DNA of 16,112 nucleotides from JAYWXI01 sp036016955 (GTDB taxonomy: Bacteria > Bacteroidota > Bacteroidia > Flavobacteriales > Weeksellaceae), in assembly GCF_036016955.1 (NCBI RefSeq), contig NZ_JAYWXI010000021.1, forward strand, positions 1-16,112, read 5' to 3'. Below the pieces are notes generated by a model. The model was given only the letters and a program-made list of their open reading frames with translations, was not told the origin of the DNA and made no database searches. Of this stretch, positions 14,602-16,112 are shown one piece after another (position 1 is the stretch's first letter; every line of letters begins with the position of its first letter). The position numbers were made by a program, and so were the translations under genes.

Positions 14602-15440
14602 CTTATTTTTATACTTATTCTCCAACAAAGGAAATAAAATAAATTTGAATGAGAAAATCTTTTTTATGATTTTTTTAAAGAAAATTTAGGTAAAGTATAA
14701 ATTTAAAAATGGTTTAAATAAAAATAGTAGTGATGATAATATTAAATTACACAAAACACATTTGTTTATTGCTCATTATCAATTAAATGTTGTAAATCTG
14801 GGTCATTAGCAATTCTCTCCATTTCACTTTCTACAAGGGTTACAATATCGGCTTTGATTTGCTTGTAATTCGCCTCTACTTGTTGTTTCATTTCTTCATC
14901 ACTAAAGGATAAAATGTTAGGTATTTTTTTGTAGGCTTTAGTTTCTTTGGCGACCTTCTCATTATCTACCACAATTTGAGCGTGGAATATCTTTTGGTCG
15001 ATACGCTGGTCGAAGTTATCCGATACTGAACCCACAAACATTCCTTGTGTAAGGTTCGATATTTTACTCGGTGGTATCAAACTATCCATTTGTGTACTAA
15101 TCGAAGTCGATTTATCACTTCGGTTAATGGTCATACTTTGGCGTTTTTGTAAAACTTTACCGAAACGCTCGGACAAGGTTTTCGCTGTTTCACCTACAAC
15201 CTGCCCACTGAAAATATTTCCCACTGTATTTTGAATTACCTTACTTTCTTTATCGCCATAATCCCTTGTTAGTTGTGAAAAATCTTGAAAACCTAAACAG
15301 ACCGCTACTTTGTTACTCCTTGCTGTGGCAATCAAATTATCCAGTCCACGAAAATAAATCGTTGGGAGCTCATCAATAATCACAGACGACTTTAACTGTC
15401 CTTTTTTGTTGATGAGTTTTACAATACGAGAGTTATAAAG
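14372..15440. repeat. 1.07-kb direct repeat, outer copy
   Basis: This is the outer copy of the repeat at 9301-10370. Here it covers the start of the cassette A receptor gene, the 164-bp intergenic region and the 3' part of the intact coupling-protein gene. Beyond about 15440 the coupling-protein gene continues, whereas the inner copy switches to exporter sequence. That shows this copy has the original gene and the inner one a fragment. Confidence 0.85.
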
Positions 15441-16112
15441 CCCCAAGGCTGCCGAATAAATATTTTGCCTATCGGGATTATTCCCTACACAAAGAATTTT
15501 AGGCTCTTTGGGGTTGTTAATATCCAAAGAAAAGTCATCGCCCGTCATCACCCAATACAACTGTGGTGAAATCATTCTTGATAAAGGGATTTTTGCACTC
15601 GCTATCTGTCCTTGTAATTGGTCTTGGGCTCCGCCTTGCCAAGCGTCCATAAAGGGCGATAAATAGTTTTCTAATTCGGTATAGGAAGTTAAAATCGTAA
15701 AGATGTCCGCATAGGGCTTATTTAGTAATTCAATGGCGTGTGGGAAAGTACAATACTTACCATTCTCATAGATTTTCAAAAACCAAATGATAGCCGCTAA
15801 TAAAATGATGGGCGATTCCACAAAGAAATCCCCTTGCTTCTGTATCCAAGTTCGGTTTAGGTTGAGCATAATCGTATAAGCACTCTCGTACGCATCGGAT
15901 ATATCTGTCATAAATTGAGGATTGATTGGATTACAACGGTGGCTCTTGCGTGGGTCATCGAAGTTTATGACATAAAATTGAGGCTTAATTTCGTATTTAT
16001 CTAAGTGTTTTAACAAATGGTTATAGGCAATGGTAGAAAGGTCATCAAATTTAAAATCGTAGATATACATTGAAAAACCTTTTTCAATTTGTTGCTTGAT
16101 ATAATTGTTTAC
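14766..16112 (-). CDS. MobC/TraG-type conjugation coupling protein (C-terminal part)
   Basis: The frame is open to the right edge of the window, so the N-terminus lies outside; 448 residues are visible. It is a VirD4/TraG-type ATPase of the kind that brings relaxase-bound DNA to the transfer channel in Bacteroidetes conjugative and mobilisable elements. The visible part has the Walker B strand SSVIIDELP (about 244-248), followed by GLDNLIATARSNKVAVCLGFQDFSQL, a typical sensor region of these ATPases. It also has AWQGGAQDQLQGQIASAK. Walker A and membrane segments are expected beyond the edge. An ATG at 16068-16070 is internal, since 14 in-frame codons precede it. The peptide cassettes directly follow its 3' end, and a decayed copy of that 3' end lies at 9696-10377. 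Confidence 0.9.
   Translation of the reverse strand, partial: VNNYIKQQIEKGFSMYIYDFKFDDLSTIAYNHLLKHLDKYEIKPQFYVINFDDPRKSHRCNPINPQFMTDISDAYESAYTIMLNLNRTWIQKQGDFFVESPIILLAAIIWFLKIYENGKYCTFPHAIELLNKPYADIFTILTSYTELENYLSPFMDAWQGGAQDQLQGQIASAKIPLSRMISPQLYWVMTGDDFSLDINNPKEPKILCVGNNPDRQNIYSAALGLYNSRIVKLINKKGQLKSSVIIDELPTIYFRGLDNLIATARSNKVAVCLGFQDFSQLTRDYGDKESKVIQNTVGNIFSGQVVGETAKTLSERFGKVLQKRQSMTINRSDKSTSISTQMDSLIPPSKISNLTQGMFVGSVSDNFDQRIDQKIFHAQIVVDNEKVAKETKAYKKIPNILSFSDEEMKQQVEANYKQIKADIVTLVESEMERIANDPDLQHLIDNEQ

Noticed and set aside
1..16112. CRISPR array, tRNA or rRNA genes, insertion-sequence transposases, integrase or att site
   Set aside because: No regularly spaced short repeats, RNA gene signatures, transposase or recombinase motifs were seen; the only large repeats are the 1.07-kb pair.

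Overview
The window is AT-rich and carries a piece of a mobile element from a member of the Bacteroidetes, most likely a flavobacterium. The signs are a MobC/TraG-type coupling protein, CarboxypepD_reg-like/outer-membrane beta-barrel receptors, double-glycine peptide leaders, TAnnTTTG-like promoter boxes and few Shine-Dalgarno sites. No species can be named from the sequence alone.

Left part (1-3370). The end of an unrecognised gene is followed by a short lipoprotein gene and a small beta-barrel-like outer-membrane protein, both on the + strand. A TetR-type regulator (-) is divergent from an alpha-oxoamine synthase (+). A perfect 7-4-7 inverted repeat lies in their shared intergenic region, inside the synthase promoter, and is a good operator candidate.

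Centre and right (3355-14601, all minus strand) hold two ribosomal-peptide (RiPP) cassettes of the same design, in transcription order: outer-membrane receptor-like protein, small double-glycine precursor, one maturation enzyme, C39-peptidase ABC exporter. Cassette B (9530 down to 3355) has a 57-residue precursor too short for routine gene calling, whose core has alternating valines and ends GSGCGC; its only maturase is a JmjC/cupin-type 2-oxoglutarate oxygenase, and its exporter is intact. Cassette A (14601 down to about 10384) has a three-cysteine precursor and a radical SAM/SPASM maturase, but its exporter is cut off about 80 codons in and frameshifted. The intact cassette B exporter probably serves both.

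Cassette A lies between two direct repeats of about 1.07 kb, each holding the 3' part of the coupling-protein gene plus the first 75 or so codons of the receptor gene. The outer copy belongs to the intact coupling-protein gene that runs off the right edge; the inner copy is a decayed remnant. This looks like addition of a second cassette at the 3' end of the coupling-protein gene, and suggests that the cassettes exchange through conserved ends (receptor N-terminus and exporter N-terminus) while barrel, precursor and maturase vary.

The strongest candidate for an undescribed system is cassette B: a double-glycine peptide apparently processed by a JmjC-type oxygenase alone.
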